DNA of 64,000 bases from HNR sp040400085 (GTDB lineage: Bacteria > Actinomycetota > Actinomycetes > Actinomycetales > Microbacteriaceae): NCBI GenBank assembly GCA_040400085.1, contig JBBAQX010000022.1, forward strand, positions 1-64,000, in the 5' to 3' direction. The first letter of the stretch is position 1. Every line of letters begins with the position of its first letter. Below the pieces are notes generated by a model. That model ran no database searches, was not told the DNA's origin, and saw nothing but the letters and a program-made list of their open reading frames with translations. The position numbers and the translations under genes were made by a program. Of this stretch, positions 45,250 through 53,471 are shown piece after piece.

Positions 45250-46127
45250 GATGCTGTCTCCTGACGAGTCATCCGGACGTATGCGATCGACAAACCGATA
45301 GTGAGTACAAAAAGCGACAGGCTGAGCGCGGATGCGTAACCAACCTGGCTGTCAAAGCTGCTCATATTCTGTCGGATGAGGAAGACCATTGTGAGCCCCG
45401 AGTTTGCAGGGCCGGCCGTGGCACCGCCACCGAGAACGTAGACCTCGGCAAAAACTTTCATCGCGGCGATTGCGCTCAAGAGCGCGATTAACAACATTGT
45501 TGGACGAAGCGACGGGAGCACGACCGACCAGAAACGACGAAAGATCCCTGCCCCGTCCATCGAAGCGGCCTCGTGCAGCTCGGAGGGGACGTTGGCGAGT
45601 CCGGCAAGGTAGATCACCATATAGTAGCCAAGCCCCTTCCAGATGGTTACTGCCATACAACAAAAGAGAAAGAGGTTGCTATCAGATAGGAAGTTGATCG
45701 CTTGTGTCCCCGGACGCAGCAGTGAGAATAGCCAATTGATGATGCCGTCCTCACGCAGAAGCATCTGCCAGATGATTCCAACGGCGACCATGGACGCAAC
45801 AACAGGGGTGTAATAGCTGGCACGGAAAAAACCGATGCCCGGAACTTTGGGTTTGGCAAGCATCGCAAGCAGAAGCGGTAACAGAACCATAAAGGGCACA
45901 ACGACGACCATATACAGGGCGGTGTTGCCCAGCGCTAGCCAGAAATTATCGTCGCCGAGCATCCGAATGTAATTGTCGAAACCGATAAACCGGCCACCCC
46001 TGCTGGGCGTGTAGTTAGTGAAAGACTTGACAATGGTGTCGATAAAGGGGGCTATGTGAAAAGCTAGGGCGATCACAAGGGCTGGCAGCAAAAAGAGCCA
46101 GGGAGACAGAGCATTACGGGGCTTCAC
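45246..46127 (-). CDS. Sugar ABC transporter permease, MalF type
   Basis: The 293-residue protein has six membrane helices and the EAA loop ELHEAASMDGAGIFRRFWSV. It forms the pore with the next permease. CUT1-type systems import oligosaccharides or glycerol-phosphate-like compounds. It starts 85 bases after the binding-protein gene. Confidence 0.94.
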   Translation of the reverse strand: MKPRNALSPWLFLLPALVIALAFHIAPFIDTIVKSFTNYTPSRGGRFIGFDNYIRMLGDDNFWLALGNTALYMVVVVPFMVLLPLLLAMLAKPKVPGIGFFRASYYTPVVASMVAVGIIWQMLLREDGIINWLFSLLRPGTQAINFLSDSNLFLFCCMAVTIWKGLGYYMVIYLAGLANVPSELHEAASMDGAGIFRRFWSVVLPSLRPTMLLIALLSAIAAMKVFAEVYVLGGGATAGPANSGLTMVFLIRQNMSSFDSQVGYASALSLSLFVLTIGLSIAYVRMTRQETAS

Positions 46128-46212
46128 AGAACCTCCAAATAGGATTTAGGTGTACCTGAGGGACATTGAGAGGGAGCAGCAGGCCGCTAGCCCCCTCTCA
46201 ACGATCAAACTT

Positions 46213-47541
46213 CTAGTTTCCTTCTGCGGCCTGGGTAGTGACCTCGGTCGCACGCTTCACCGCGTCATCAAGCGCGTCCTGTGCGGTCATCTGGCCGAGG
46301 ATGGCCTTCTGAACGTTCTCGATCACAATCTTTTTGACAGTGTCATCGAATTGCACCGGAACAAGGTTCTCGGCATCTTTGATTTGCGCGGCAGAAATCT
46401 TGCGGGCCTGCGAGGTAATCGTTCCATCGGAATCATCTTCAAAATACGGATCGGACAAAGATCCAATCGATGAGGGGATGACCGGCGCGATTTTTGCGAG
46501 TTCAAGCTGGCTTTCATCGTTCGAGATGAAGAGAGCAAACGCGGTTGCGAGTTCCTTATTTTTACTATTGTTTGGAATCAGCAGCCCCATGACAGACATG
46601 TTCGAGACGCCATCTTTTCCGGTGATCTGGGGAGCAACTGCCGTCTCCGAAAAAACCTGGGGAGCGTCGCTCTCGATTGTCTTCAGGAAGTTTGGCCCGG
46701 AGGGGAAGAGCGCGATCGAATCGCTCATGTAGGCCTCGCGCTCTTTTGCATGCCCCTCTGTGAGGGCATCCTTGGAGAATACACCGCTGTCGTACATCGT
46801 CTTCAGGCGTTCGACATGGGCAACGGCTTCGGGCGTGTTGAATTCCCACTTCTTGAAGTCATCAGAGATAAGCGGAACTCCCATCTTGGCCAGGTCGACA
46901 ATAAATCGATTCTCCAGCGCGGGGTGAAGCCCATAGAATTGTCCGTTCCCGGCTGCGGCAACCTTTTCAGCTGCAGAATAGAGTTCTTCCTGGGTGGCCG
47001 GAGCCTTTTCGGGGTCTAGGCCCGACTTGCTGAAGAGGTCCTTGTTATACATAGTGATCTCAGAGGTGAGGTACCAGGGAATCCCAAAGCTTCCCTCTTT
47101 CGCAGGAACGGTGAATGCGTTCCACGCACCTTCGACGTAATTCTTTTTTGCGTCGGGGGCTGCCGCGTCTAGATCGAGGAAGTAACCTTCTCGCTCAAGT
47201 GGTTGGGCAAAATTTGGATTGAGGTTGACGATATCGGCCATAGTATTTGATTGGGCAGCAGTCGACACTTTTTCCTGGGCACCGTCGAACGAGATGTCTT
47301 CCCATTTGATCTTTGTCCCGGGGTTTGCCTTCTCAAAGGTGGCTATTCGTTCGTTGATGTAGTCATCAAATGTTGGCTTCAGAGCCAAAGTCTGAAAGGT
47401 GATTTCACCTGACAAATTATCGGTTTTCAGGGCGACCTTTTCATCGGTTCCGGTATCGACTCCGTTAAGACCACATGCTGATAACGAAAATACCGTCGCG
47501 GAAACAATTGCAATTTTTAGCAGGCTTCTCTTGCCACTCAT
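46213..47541 (-). CDS. Sugar-binding lipoprotein of the ABC importer
   Basis: The 442-residue precursor has a lipoprotein signal with lipobox LSACG near residue 23, then an extracellular solute-binding fold of the family 1 type (ERIATFEKANPGTKIKWED, WYLTSEITMYNKDLF). GAGG stands 7 bases before the ATG at 47541, so I reject the longer frame that runs to 47655. It is the first gene of the operon, right after the operator palindrome. The ligand is presumably the glycan broken down by the downstream enzymes. Confidence 0.94.
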   Translation of the reverse strand: MSGKRSLLKIAIVSATVFSLSACGLNGVDTGTDEKVALKTDNLSGEITFQTLALKPTFDDYINERIATFEKANPGTKIKWEDISFDGAQEKVSTAAQSNTMADIVNLNPNFAQPLEREGYFLDLDAAAPDAKKNYVEGAWNAFTVPAKEGSFGIPWYLTSEITMYNKDLFSKSGLDPEKAPATQEELYSAAEKVAAAGNGQFYGLHPALENRFIVDLAKMGVPLISDDFKKWEFNTPEAVAHVERLKTMYDSGVFSKDALTEGHAKEREAYMSDSIALFPSGPNFLKTIESDAPQVFSETAVAPQITGKDGVSNMSVMGLLIPNNSKNKELATAFALFISNDESQLELAKIAPVIPSSIGSLSDPYFEDDSDGTITSQARKISAAQIKDAENLVPVQFDDTVKKIVIENVQKAILGQMTAQDALDDAVKRATEVTTQAAEGN

Positions 47542-47585
47542 TAGCTTTCCTCTCATCCGGATACGCGCGCCTTCGTTGGCGAAAT

Positions 47586-47597
47586 TGGTACGTACCA
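47586..47597. promoter_or_regulatory. Operator-like palindrome before the importer operon
   Basis: TGGTACGTACCA is a perfect 12-bp palindrome 45 bases before the binding-protein start. Its shape (TTGG...CCAG) resembles operators of aminosugar-responsive HutC-type GntR proteins, whose gene is in the operon. The rest of 47542-47810 should hold the divergent araC promoter. Confidence 0.6.
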
Positions 47598-47810
47598 GTG
47601 CTTTGGAAATATTCTCGCACACTTTACAGTCAGTCAAGTGAAATTTAGTCAACATAGTCGATTGAGGAACGTGGCGACATCATCACAATCCTCGCTAAAC
47701 CGCATCCCCGATACCCCGAAAGACCCTGTTATTTTGTAAAAATATCTGATACGATCTTGTACACGATTTGAAAACACAGGTGTTTTAGCGCGAAATCGGA
47801 GGCAGCTTCC

Positions 47811-48779
47811 ATGTCAACCCAATCGAACCACACACCCGGGCGCGTCCAGACAAATGTCGCCCAAAATCTCAACGAGTTTCGAAACGCGGTCCAAGAAGCC
47901 TTCGTCCCGCTTCGCATAAACTCCAATAGGCCGCATTCTTTTCGGGCAAAAATACGAACATGCGAGATAGGCGACATCCATTTCTCGGAGCTGACGGCGA
48001 CGCGTCACAGCGCGGAACGGACACCCGACCTCATCTCGAACGTGGACACCCCCAATTACAGACTCAGTCTGCAACTTTCGGGAACGGGGGTTCTCCTACA
48101 AGACAATCGGAGAGCAATCCTTCGCCCCGGAGACCTGGCGATATACGACACTAACCGCCCATATTTGCTGACCTTCGAGAACGATTTCCGGGTAATGGTT
48201 GTCAAGTTTCCACACTTTTTACTCGGGATACCCTCCGACCTGGTCGGACAGATCACCGCCGTAACAATGCACGGAACAAGCGGAATTGGTTCGCTCATCT
48301 CGCCATTCCTTTCTCAGCTTGCCAACAATTTCGACAAGCTCGGTGGCACCGCGGGAATCCGCTTGGCGCACAGTGCAGTTGATCTCATCACAACGATGAT
48401 CAGCATTGAACTCGAGGATCTTGCTCGCATCACAGGACCACGGACGGCGCTCTTCCGACAAATACTCGAATATATTGAGGACAATCTGACCTCGCCAGAC
48501 CTCGGACCATCTCAACTCGCAACATCCCACTTCATCTCGACAAGGCACCTGCACGGGCTGTTTCGGGAGCAGGGCACAACGGTTTCCACCTGGATTAGGA
48601 CGAGGCGACTCGAGAAATGCCTCAAGGAACTCCGCGACCCGATATGCTCGCATCACTCGATAGCGACAATCGCCACCCGCTGGGGATTCGTGGATGCGGC
48701 ACATTTCAGCCGGGTATTTAAGGCGGCCTTTAACGCATCCCCCAGTGATATTCGAGCCCAAGCGATCGGCACAGTCTAA
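47811..48779 (+). CDS. AraC-family transcriptional regulator
   Basis: The 322-residue protein has an N-terminal cupin-like ligand domain of the AraC-binding-like type (NYRLSLQLSGTGVLLQDNR, GDLAIYDTNRPY). Two C-terminal helix-turn-helix units follow, LGPSQLATSHFISTRHLHGL and IATIATRWGFVDAAHFSRVF. It is divergent from the importer operon and may add a second layer of control there, but a target elsewhere is also possible. The 217 bases after it contain a short GC hairpin (GCGGGG/CCCCGC at 48813-48828) without a T run and nothing else I recognise. Confidence 0.9.
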   Translation: MSTQSNHTPGRVQTNVAQNLNEFRNAVQEAFVPLRINSNRPHSFRAKIRTCEIGDIHFSELTATRHSAERTPDLISNVDTPNYRLSLQLSGTGVLLQDNRRAILRPGDLAIYDTNRPYLLTFENDFRVMVVKFPHFLLGIPSDLVGQITAVTMHGTSGIGSLISPFLSQLANNFDKLGGTAGIRLAHSAVDLITTMISIELEDLARITGPRTALFRQILEYIEDNLTSPDLGPSQLATSHFISTRHLHGLFREQGTTVSTWIRTRRLEKCLKELRDPICSHHSIATIATRWGFVDAAHFSRVFKAAFNASPSDIRAQAIGTV

Positions 48780-48996
48780 ATATTGGGCCAAATAGTGTAT
48801 GCTTGGCCGAAAGCGGGGCTTACCCCGCACCTCAGAGCAGCGCCACCGGGGGGAGGCTAAGCGTTTGCTAGCCACAAATAGTTCGAAGAAATCTTCAACA
48901 CCACATATATCTCGGCCTGTCAGGCATTCAAGGGATAATTCCCTCAGCTCCTGCCGACATTGACGCCAGATAGTACACCGGGAAAGAATTCGTCAC

Positions 48997-49653
48997 GTGC
49001 CATCACAAGAAACACTCAGTAAAGCTAAACTTGCATACAAACTCATCAGCGAGAAGATCGCTGCGGGCTCCTTCGCCCCGGGTCACCGCCTCGTGCTCGA
49101 CCAATTAGCAAAAGACCTGAACATGAGCACGGTGCCCATCCGTGAGGCGCTTCGCCTGCTCGAAGCCGAGGGAACCGTCGAATATCAACGCAACGTAGGA
49201 GCGACAGTCGCGATCATTGACTCAAGCGAGTTCTTCACATCGATCCAGACACTAAGCGTTCTTGAGGGAGCGGCAACCGCCCTTGCCCTCGGCAACATCA
49301 CCCCGGATGACATTGCCGCGGCACGACAGCTCAATGCACGGATGCGCGCGTGCCTTGTCGATTTCACCCCCACACTCTTCATCCAGCTCAACCAAGAATT
49401 CCACTCGTTACTCATAGAGCGATGCCCCAACAATCACCTTCTTGACCTTGCTCGCAAGGAGTGGGTACGTGTGGCGCGAATGAGCGAGTCCACCCTTGCC
49501 TTCGTGCCGGGAAGGGCGGCGAAATCCGTTGAAGAACACGAGCACATCGTTGATCTCATCGAGCAAAAGGCAAGCCCCCAGATCGTGGAGAAGGCATCAC
49601 GGGCGCACTGGGATACGACACTCGACGCCTTCGTCGTGCATGCTGGGCTCTAG
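48997..49653 (+). CDS. GntR/FadR-family regulator with FCD domain
   Basis: The winged helix is in the first 75 residues (LVLDQLAKDLNMSTVPIREAL) and the all-helical FCD domain fills the rest to residue 218. FCD metal-ligand residues are present as His in NQEFHSLL and HEHIVDLI. The start is GTG. Family members sense organic acids. No catabolic gene is next to it in the same direction, so its target is open. Confidence 0.9.
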   Translation: MPSQETLSKAKLAYKLISEKIAAGSFAPGHRLVLDQLAKDLNMSTVPIREALRLLEAEGTVEYQRNVGATVAIIDSSEFFTSIQTLSVLEGAATALALGNITPDDIAAARQLNARMRACLVDFTPTLFIQLNQEFHSLLIERCPNNHLLDLARKEWVRVARMSESTLAFVPGRAAKSVEEHEHIVDLIEQKASPQIVEKASRAHWDTTLDAFVVHAGL

Positions 49654-49666
49654 CTCACTGCTCAAC

Positions 49667-50095
49667 TCACGCTTCGAGATTTGCCTCGAGAGTAATAGGG
49701 ATCCCGGCGAGGGCGCTCGATACGGGGCATCCAATCTTGGCCTCATCCGCGATACGAGCAAAGTCCTCCGCATTGATCCCCGGAACGGATGCGGTGACGC
49801 TGAGAGCGCTTCCCGTGATTCCCGTACCTGGGACAAAGGACACCTTAGCGGTGGTCTTGATAGAGGCTGGTGGGGTGCCGTTCTCGGCGAGCGCATTAGA
49901 AAACGCCATTGAGAAGCATGACGAGTGCGCAGCGCCAATCAATTCTTCCGGAGTCGTCACCGACGCCGAGCCCTCTGAGCGTGCCTTCCAGCTGACATCA
50001 AGCTGCGCCGCGTTAGACGAGTCAAGATGCACACTGCCCGATCCTTCAAAGAGCGTTCCGGTCCACTGAGTTGTTGCCGAGCTTGTGATTGCCAT
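49667..50095 (-). CDS. OsmC/Ohr-family peroxiredoxin
   Basis: The 142-residue protein has the two redox Cys of the family: one in AHSSCFSMAF near residue 60 and one in AKIGCPVSSALAG near residue 125. Family members reduce organic hydroperoxides. AAAGG lies before the ATG. It is convergent with the GntR/FCD gene. Confidence 0.93.
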   Translation of the reverse strand: MAITSSATTQWTGTLFEGSGSVHLDSSNAAQLDVSWKARSEGSASVTTPEELIGAAHSSCFSMAFSNALAENGTPPASIKTTAKVSFVPGTGITGSALSVTASVPGINAEDFARIADEAKIGCPVSSALAGIPITLEANLEA

Positions 50096-50223
50096 GTTCT
50101 GCTACCTTTCACGGGCACCGCACTATGCGATCTGGCCCGCTAATCATTATCGCGTTGATTCTTGCGCCACGCTAGCCCCACTCTAGTTCGGGAGGAATAT
50201 CTTCTCGCACGCCAATCTGCCGG

Positions 50224-50811
50224 CTATAGCCCGGACTGCTGCACGCCTGCCCCAAGCCCGACCATTGTCTTGAGAGCCTCAACGGTGGTTTCCGGCGCGA
50301 CACCGGCTACCAGATCGCTCAGGACGCGCACTCCGAGACCGTGCAGACGAGCATCCCTCACCGAGGCCAAAACGCAATAATCCGTTGCGATTCCGACAAC
50401 ATCAAGATCGGTCACCCCTGTCTCAGCCAGAATCGATTCCAGGGATCTTCCGTCATTAGTGTGCCCGTCGAACGCCGAATAGGCTGGTTTCCCCTGTCCC
50501 TTATAAATATGGACATCGACCTGCACGGCAGGCACAGAAGGATGATAGGCGGCACCGTATGTACCACCAACACAGTGCACGGGCCAGGTACCAGCAAAGT
50601 CTGGTTTGCCGCCCGGCGCGGCGAAATGACCTCCATTGTCATTATCAGCGTCGTGCCAATCGCGCGAGGCAACCACGAGTGCGTATTCGTCTACGCTTCG
50701 CCTGAGCAAGCGCGAGATCCCCGAGGCCACGGCGTTCCCGCCCGCGACTGCGAGGGCGCCCCCTTCCGTGAAATCATTTTGAACATCCACAATAAGCAGG
50801 GCACGAGACAT
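50224..50811 (-). CDS. pncA: Nicotinamidase (isochorismatase-like hydrolase)
   Basis: The catalytic triad fits nicotinamidase: Asp9 in LLIVDVQNDF, Lys in HIYKGQGK and Cys in GIATDYCVLAS. The metal site is seen in SRDWHDADND and GGHFA. The enzyme converts nicotinamide to nicotinate for NAD salvage. At 195 residues it has the usual length. It stands alone, 48 bases downstream of a Gfo/Idh/MocA gene in the same direction. Confidence 0.92.
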   Translation of the reverse strand: MSRALLIVDVQNDFTEGGALAVAGGNAVASGISRLLRRSVDEYALVVASRDWHDADNDNGGHFAAPGGKPDFAGTWPVHCVGGTYGAAYHPSVPAVQVDVHIYKGQGKPAYSAFDGHTNDGRSLESILAETGVTDLDVVGIATDYCVLASVRDARLHGLGVRVLSDLVAGVAPETTVEALKTMVGLGAGVQQSGL

Positions 50812-50859
50812 GAGGCCTCCAAAGTCGTCGGTATGGCTAGCTCCTTCAAGTCTAAAACT

Positions 50860-51864
50860 TTACTCGCCTGGATAGGCCAAGCCGATTTGCGCACGAATCG
50901 TATCCATCGTTCTCATCACGTCGAGAGTTCCCTGGTGCGTCATAACGGCACTTTCGGTTTTGCCCTGCTCGATAAGGTGGGATGCCTCGATAAACTGTCG
51001 CCCATGACCGGAAGCGATGACATGCTCCGGCCCCATTTCAGAGGGAGAATAGCGCTCAATGACTTCCCGTGCGGAGTTGTACACGGTAAACCCGCTGGGC
51101 GCGTACCAGACCTCGTCCACAACAATAAATCCTTCGGTACCGATGATCGTTGCGCCGTTTGGGCCAGACGCATCGCTCGCAGAGGTACTCGTGGCAATCA
51201 GTCCGTCGGGATAGGTCATCGTGGTTACTACCTGGGCATCTGCCCCCGTTTCTTTGAACCTGGCCACGGCAGAGATCGACTGCGGAACACCGAAAAGGTC
51301 GTGGGTGAACGAGAGAGGGTACACCGCTAAGTCCAAGAGCGCCCCACCTCCGAGCCGAAGATCATTGATTCGGTGTTCGGGAGCTTCGGTTAACCGCTGG
51401 CAGTGGTTGGCAGTGATCGAACGGATGGGCCCGAGAACACCGCTACGGACAACCTCGCGAATTCTCTGCATGTGAGGAAGAAAACGCGTCCACATTGCCT
51501 CCATAACAAAGAGGCCATTCTGACGACCGGCATCCATAATTTCCTGCGCCTCAGCCAGGTTTACCGTAAACGCTTTCTCCACGAGAACGTGCTTTCCTGC
51601 GTTCAGGGCGAGAAGGGCATTATCGCGATGCATAGGATGCGGTGTTGCAATATACACAGCATCGATTTGTGGATCGTTGACCAGTTCCTCGTAGCTGCCG
51701 TGAGCCTTGTCAAGCGAAAAGTGATCGGCAAATTTCTGGGCCTGTTTGCGTGTCCTAGAACCGACGGCGCTGACGTTTAGCCCCTCAGCGATGACAGCTG
51801 CCGTGACCGTTCTTGCGATTCCCCCTGTCGCGAGAATCCCCCACCGTATTGACCGTGACACCAT
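50860..51864 (-). CDS. Gfo/Idh/MocA-family NAD(P)-dependent oxidoreductase
   Basis: The 334-residue enzyme has an N-terminal Rossmann fold (GILATGGIARTVTAAV) and the family lysine in HVLVEKAFTVN, then the C-terminal beta-sheet domain. Members oxidise or reduce sugars and inositols; the C-terminal domain does not let me name a substrate. It starts divergently from corA. Confidence 0.9.
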   Translation of the reverse strand: MVSRSIRWGILATGGIARTVTAAVIAEGLNVSAVGSRTRKQAQKFADHFSLDKAHGSYEELVNDPQIDAVYIATPHPMHRDNALLALNAGKHVLVEKAFTVNLAEAQEIMDAGRQNGLFVMEAMWTRFLPHMQRIREVVRSGVLGPIRSITANHCQRLTEAPEHRINDLRLGGGALLDLAVYPLSFTHDLFGVPQSISAVARFKETGADAQVVTTMTYPDGLIATSTSASDASGPNGATIIGTEGFIVVDEVWYAPSGFTVYNSAREVIERYSPSEMGPEHVIASGHGRQFIEASHLIEQGKTESAVMTHQGTLDVMRTMDTIRAQIGLAYPGE

Positions 51865-51942
51865 CAGCTCTCCTAACCGTCGACTTCAACCTCGTCGCCT
51901 TCCCAAGCCTAGCTGGTAGCGTTGTTTCGGAACGGAGCACAC

Positions 51943-52926
51943 ATGACAATCATGATCAACAGCACCTATGTGGACGGCAAATTACATCACCGTTCTTCCT
52001 CTCTTGAAGAGACCTACGAGCGGCTGCATCAGACGGGCGGCGTCGCGTACATCGTTTTACACGAACCTCCGGAGAGCGAGCTTAAGTCCGTTGCCCAGGA
52101 GTTTAACCTCCACGAACTCGCCGTTGAGGATGCGATGGGTGGGCATCAGCGGGCAAAACTGGAACGGTACGGTCATACGCTCTTTATTGTGCTCCGGCCC
52201 GCCGTTTACCTAGACGACGAGGAACGCGTCGAGTTCGGCGAGATCCACGTCTTTGTAGGCCCTAACTTTTTTATCGGAGTGATCAAGGTCGAGGCGGGAA
52301 GCACGCAGCTCCTCCCCAGGAGCCTCGCGCGATTGGAGCGCAAACCCGAGCTCCTCGCGGTGGGCCCCCAATCCTTGCTTTATTCGCTGTTTGATTCTGT
52401 TGTAGACGGGTATGGACCCGTCGTCGACGGCCTGGAACAGGACATCGACCAGATCGAGGAACAACTCTTCGCCGGTAACTCCGAGGTCTCTCGTCGCATT
52501 TACGAGCTTTTCGGCGAAGTCATCGAGTTTCAGCGGGCAACCCGACCGCTCATGGAGATGCTCAACGGTCTGTTGCGTGGCGCGGATAAGTACGGCCTGC
52601 CGGTAGAAATTCAGCGCCGGTTTAGGGACGTTCGGGACCACGTCATCCGCATTGTTGAGCGCTCCGAGTCGTTTAGGGCTCTCCTGCAAAATGCGCTGAC
52701 GGTAAACGCGACGCTTGTCGCCCAGCAGCAAAACGATGACACGAAACGCATCTCGGCCTGGGCCGCTATCATCTTTGCGCCGACACTCATCGGTGCCATC
52801 TACGGAATGAACTTCGATGAGATGCCCGAGCTTCATTGGACATGGGGATATCCCCTCGCGCTGGTGTCGATGGCCGTCTTCGCCGGAGTTCTTTACGGAG
52901 CCTTTAAATGGAAGAAATGGTTGTAG
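51943..52926 (+). CDS. corA: CorA-family magnesium/cobalt transporter
   Basis: The soluble N-terminal domain is followed by a long helix and two C-terminal membrane helices. The signature YGMNF stands between them, then MPELHW in the outer loop. The end is basic (KWKKWL). GGAG lies 6 bases before the ATG at 51943; an ATG-like start at 51922 is less likely. The length is 327 residues. Its stop abuts the stop of the convergent MarR gene. Confidence 0.94.
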   Translation: MTIMINSTYVDGKLHHRSSSLEETYERLHQTGGVAYIVLHEPPESELKSVAQEFNLHELAVEDAMGGHQRAKLERYGHTLFIVLRPAVYLDDEERVEFGEIHVFVGPNFFIGVIKVEAGSTQLLPRSLARLERKPELLAVGPQSLLYSLFDSVVDGYGPVVDGLEQDIDQIEEQLFAGNSEVSRRIYELFGEVIEFQRATRPLMEMLNGLLRGADKYGLPVEIQRRFRDVRDHVIRIVERSESFRALLQNALTVNATLVAQQQNDDTKRISAWAAIIFAPTLIGAIYGMNFDEMPELHWTWGYPLALVSMAVFAGVLYGAFKWKKWL

Positions 52927-53403
52927 TCAGGATTCGTCGGCGGGCAAAATCTGGTGATAGGTTGCCTCAACGCGACTCAGATAACGCTCGATAACCTCTC
53001 GCTCCGCAGCGGAGAATTCATCGAGCACCCCGTCAACTCTAAAGATCATAGGGTAGAGAATAGATCTTGCGCGTTTGGTAGATTCGGGGGTGGCTGAGAC
53101 CAGCACGCTCCGCCTGTCTTTTGGATTCGGGCCGCGCACGGTATGCCCCATTGCGGTTAGCCTATCGACAGAGGTGGTCACGGATGCCGTGCTTATTTCG
53201 AGCCGATTCGCGATCTCAGTGGGACTCAGTGGCCCTGCCATGATGAGATGCTCCATGGCCTCCAGGTCCGTTCGATTTACACCTAGCTCTTTGGCGAGGT
53301 GTTTCTCAAACTGGTCCCCCAGCTCCATGATATTGCGCAGCATAATGCTCTCAGGGCTGACCGGCCCTCGCGGCATCTCGCGGCCCACCGAATTCGTTTG
53401 CAT
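52927..53403 (-). CDS. MarR-family regulator, CrtR-like by context
   Basis: The 158-residue protein holds a winged helix (LSPTEIANRLEISTASVTTS, GPNPKDRRSVLV). It is divergent from an MMPL transporter. In Corynebacterium glutamicum the MarR regulator CrtR controls a crt operon that includes an MMPL gene. The 13-bp palindrome in the shared promoter matches the one at the idi-crt promoter, so this protein is a good candidate for the carotenoid regulator. That link is inference. Confidence 0.88.
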   Translation of the reverse strand: MQTNSVGREMPRGPVSPESIMLRNIMELGDQFEKHLAKELGVNRTDLEAMEHLIMAGPLSPTEIANRLEISTASVTTSVDRLTAMGHTVRGPNPKDRRSVLVSATPESTKRARSILYPMIFRVDGVLDEFSAAEREVIERYLSRVEATYHQILPADES

Positions 53404-53444
53404 AGAACCTAGTTTATCTGTATCTTGGTTAAATTGACTAGTAA

Positions 53445-53457
53445 TTAGACTTTCTAA
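53445..53457. promoter_or_regulatory. MarR-type operator in the marR/MMPL divergent region
   Basis: TTAGACTTTCTAA is a palindrome with arms TTAGA and TCTAA, followed by CTAA again. The stretch TTAGACTTTCTAACTA matches the idi-crt promoter CTAGTCTGGCTAACTA at 11 of 16 positions. It sits between TTGACT (53434-53439) and the MMPL start, where a repressor would block transcription. Confidence 0.55.
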
Positions 53458-53471
53458 CTAAAGGCCTTACA

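Noticed and set aside
46213..47655. Longer start of the binding protein at 47655
   Set aside because: It would place the operator palindrome in the coding sequence and push the lipoprotein signal about 38 residues inside; the ATG at 47541 has a good ribosome binding site.
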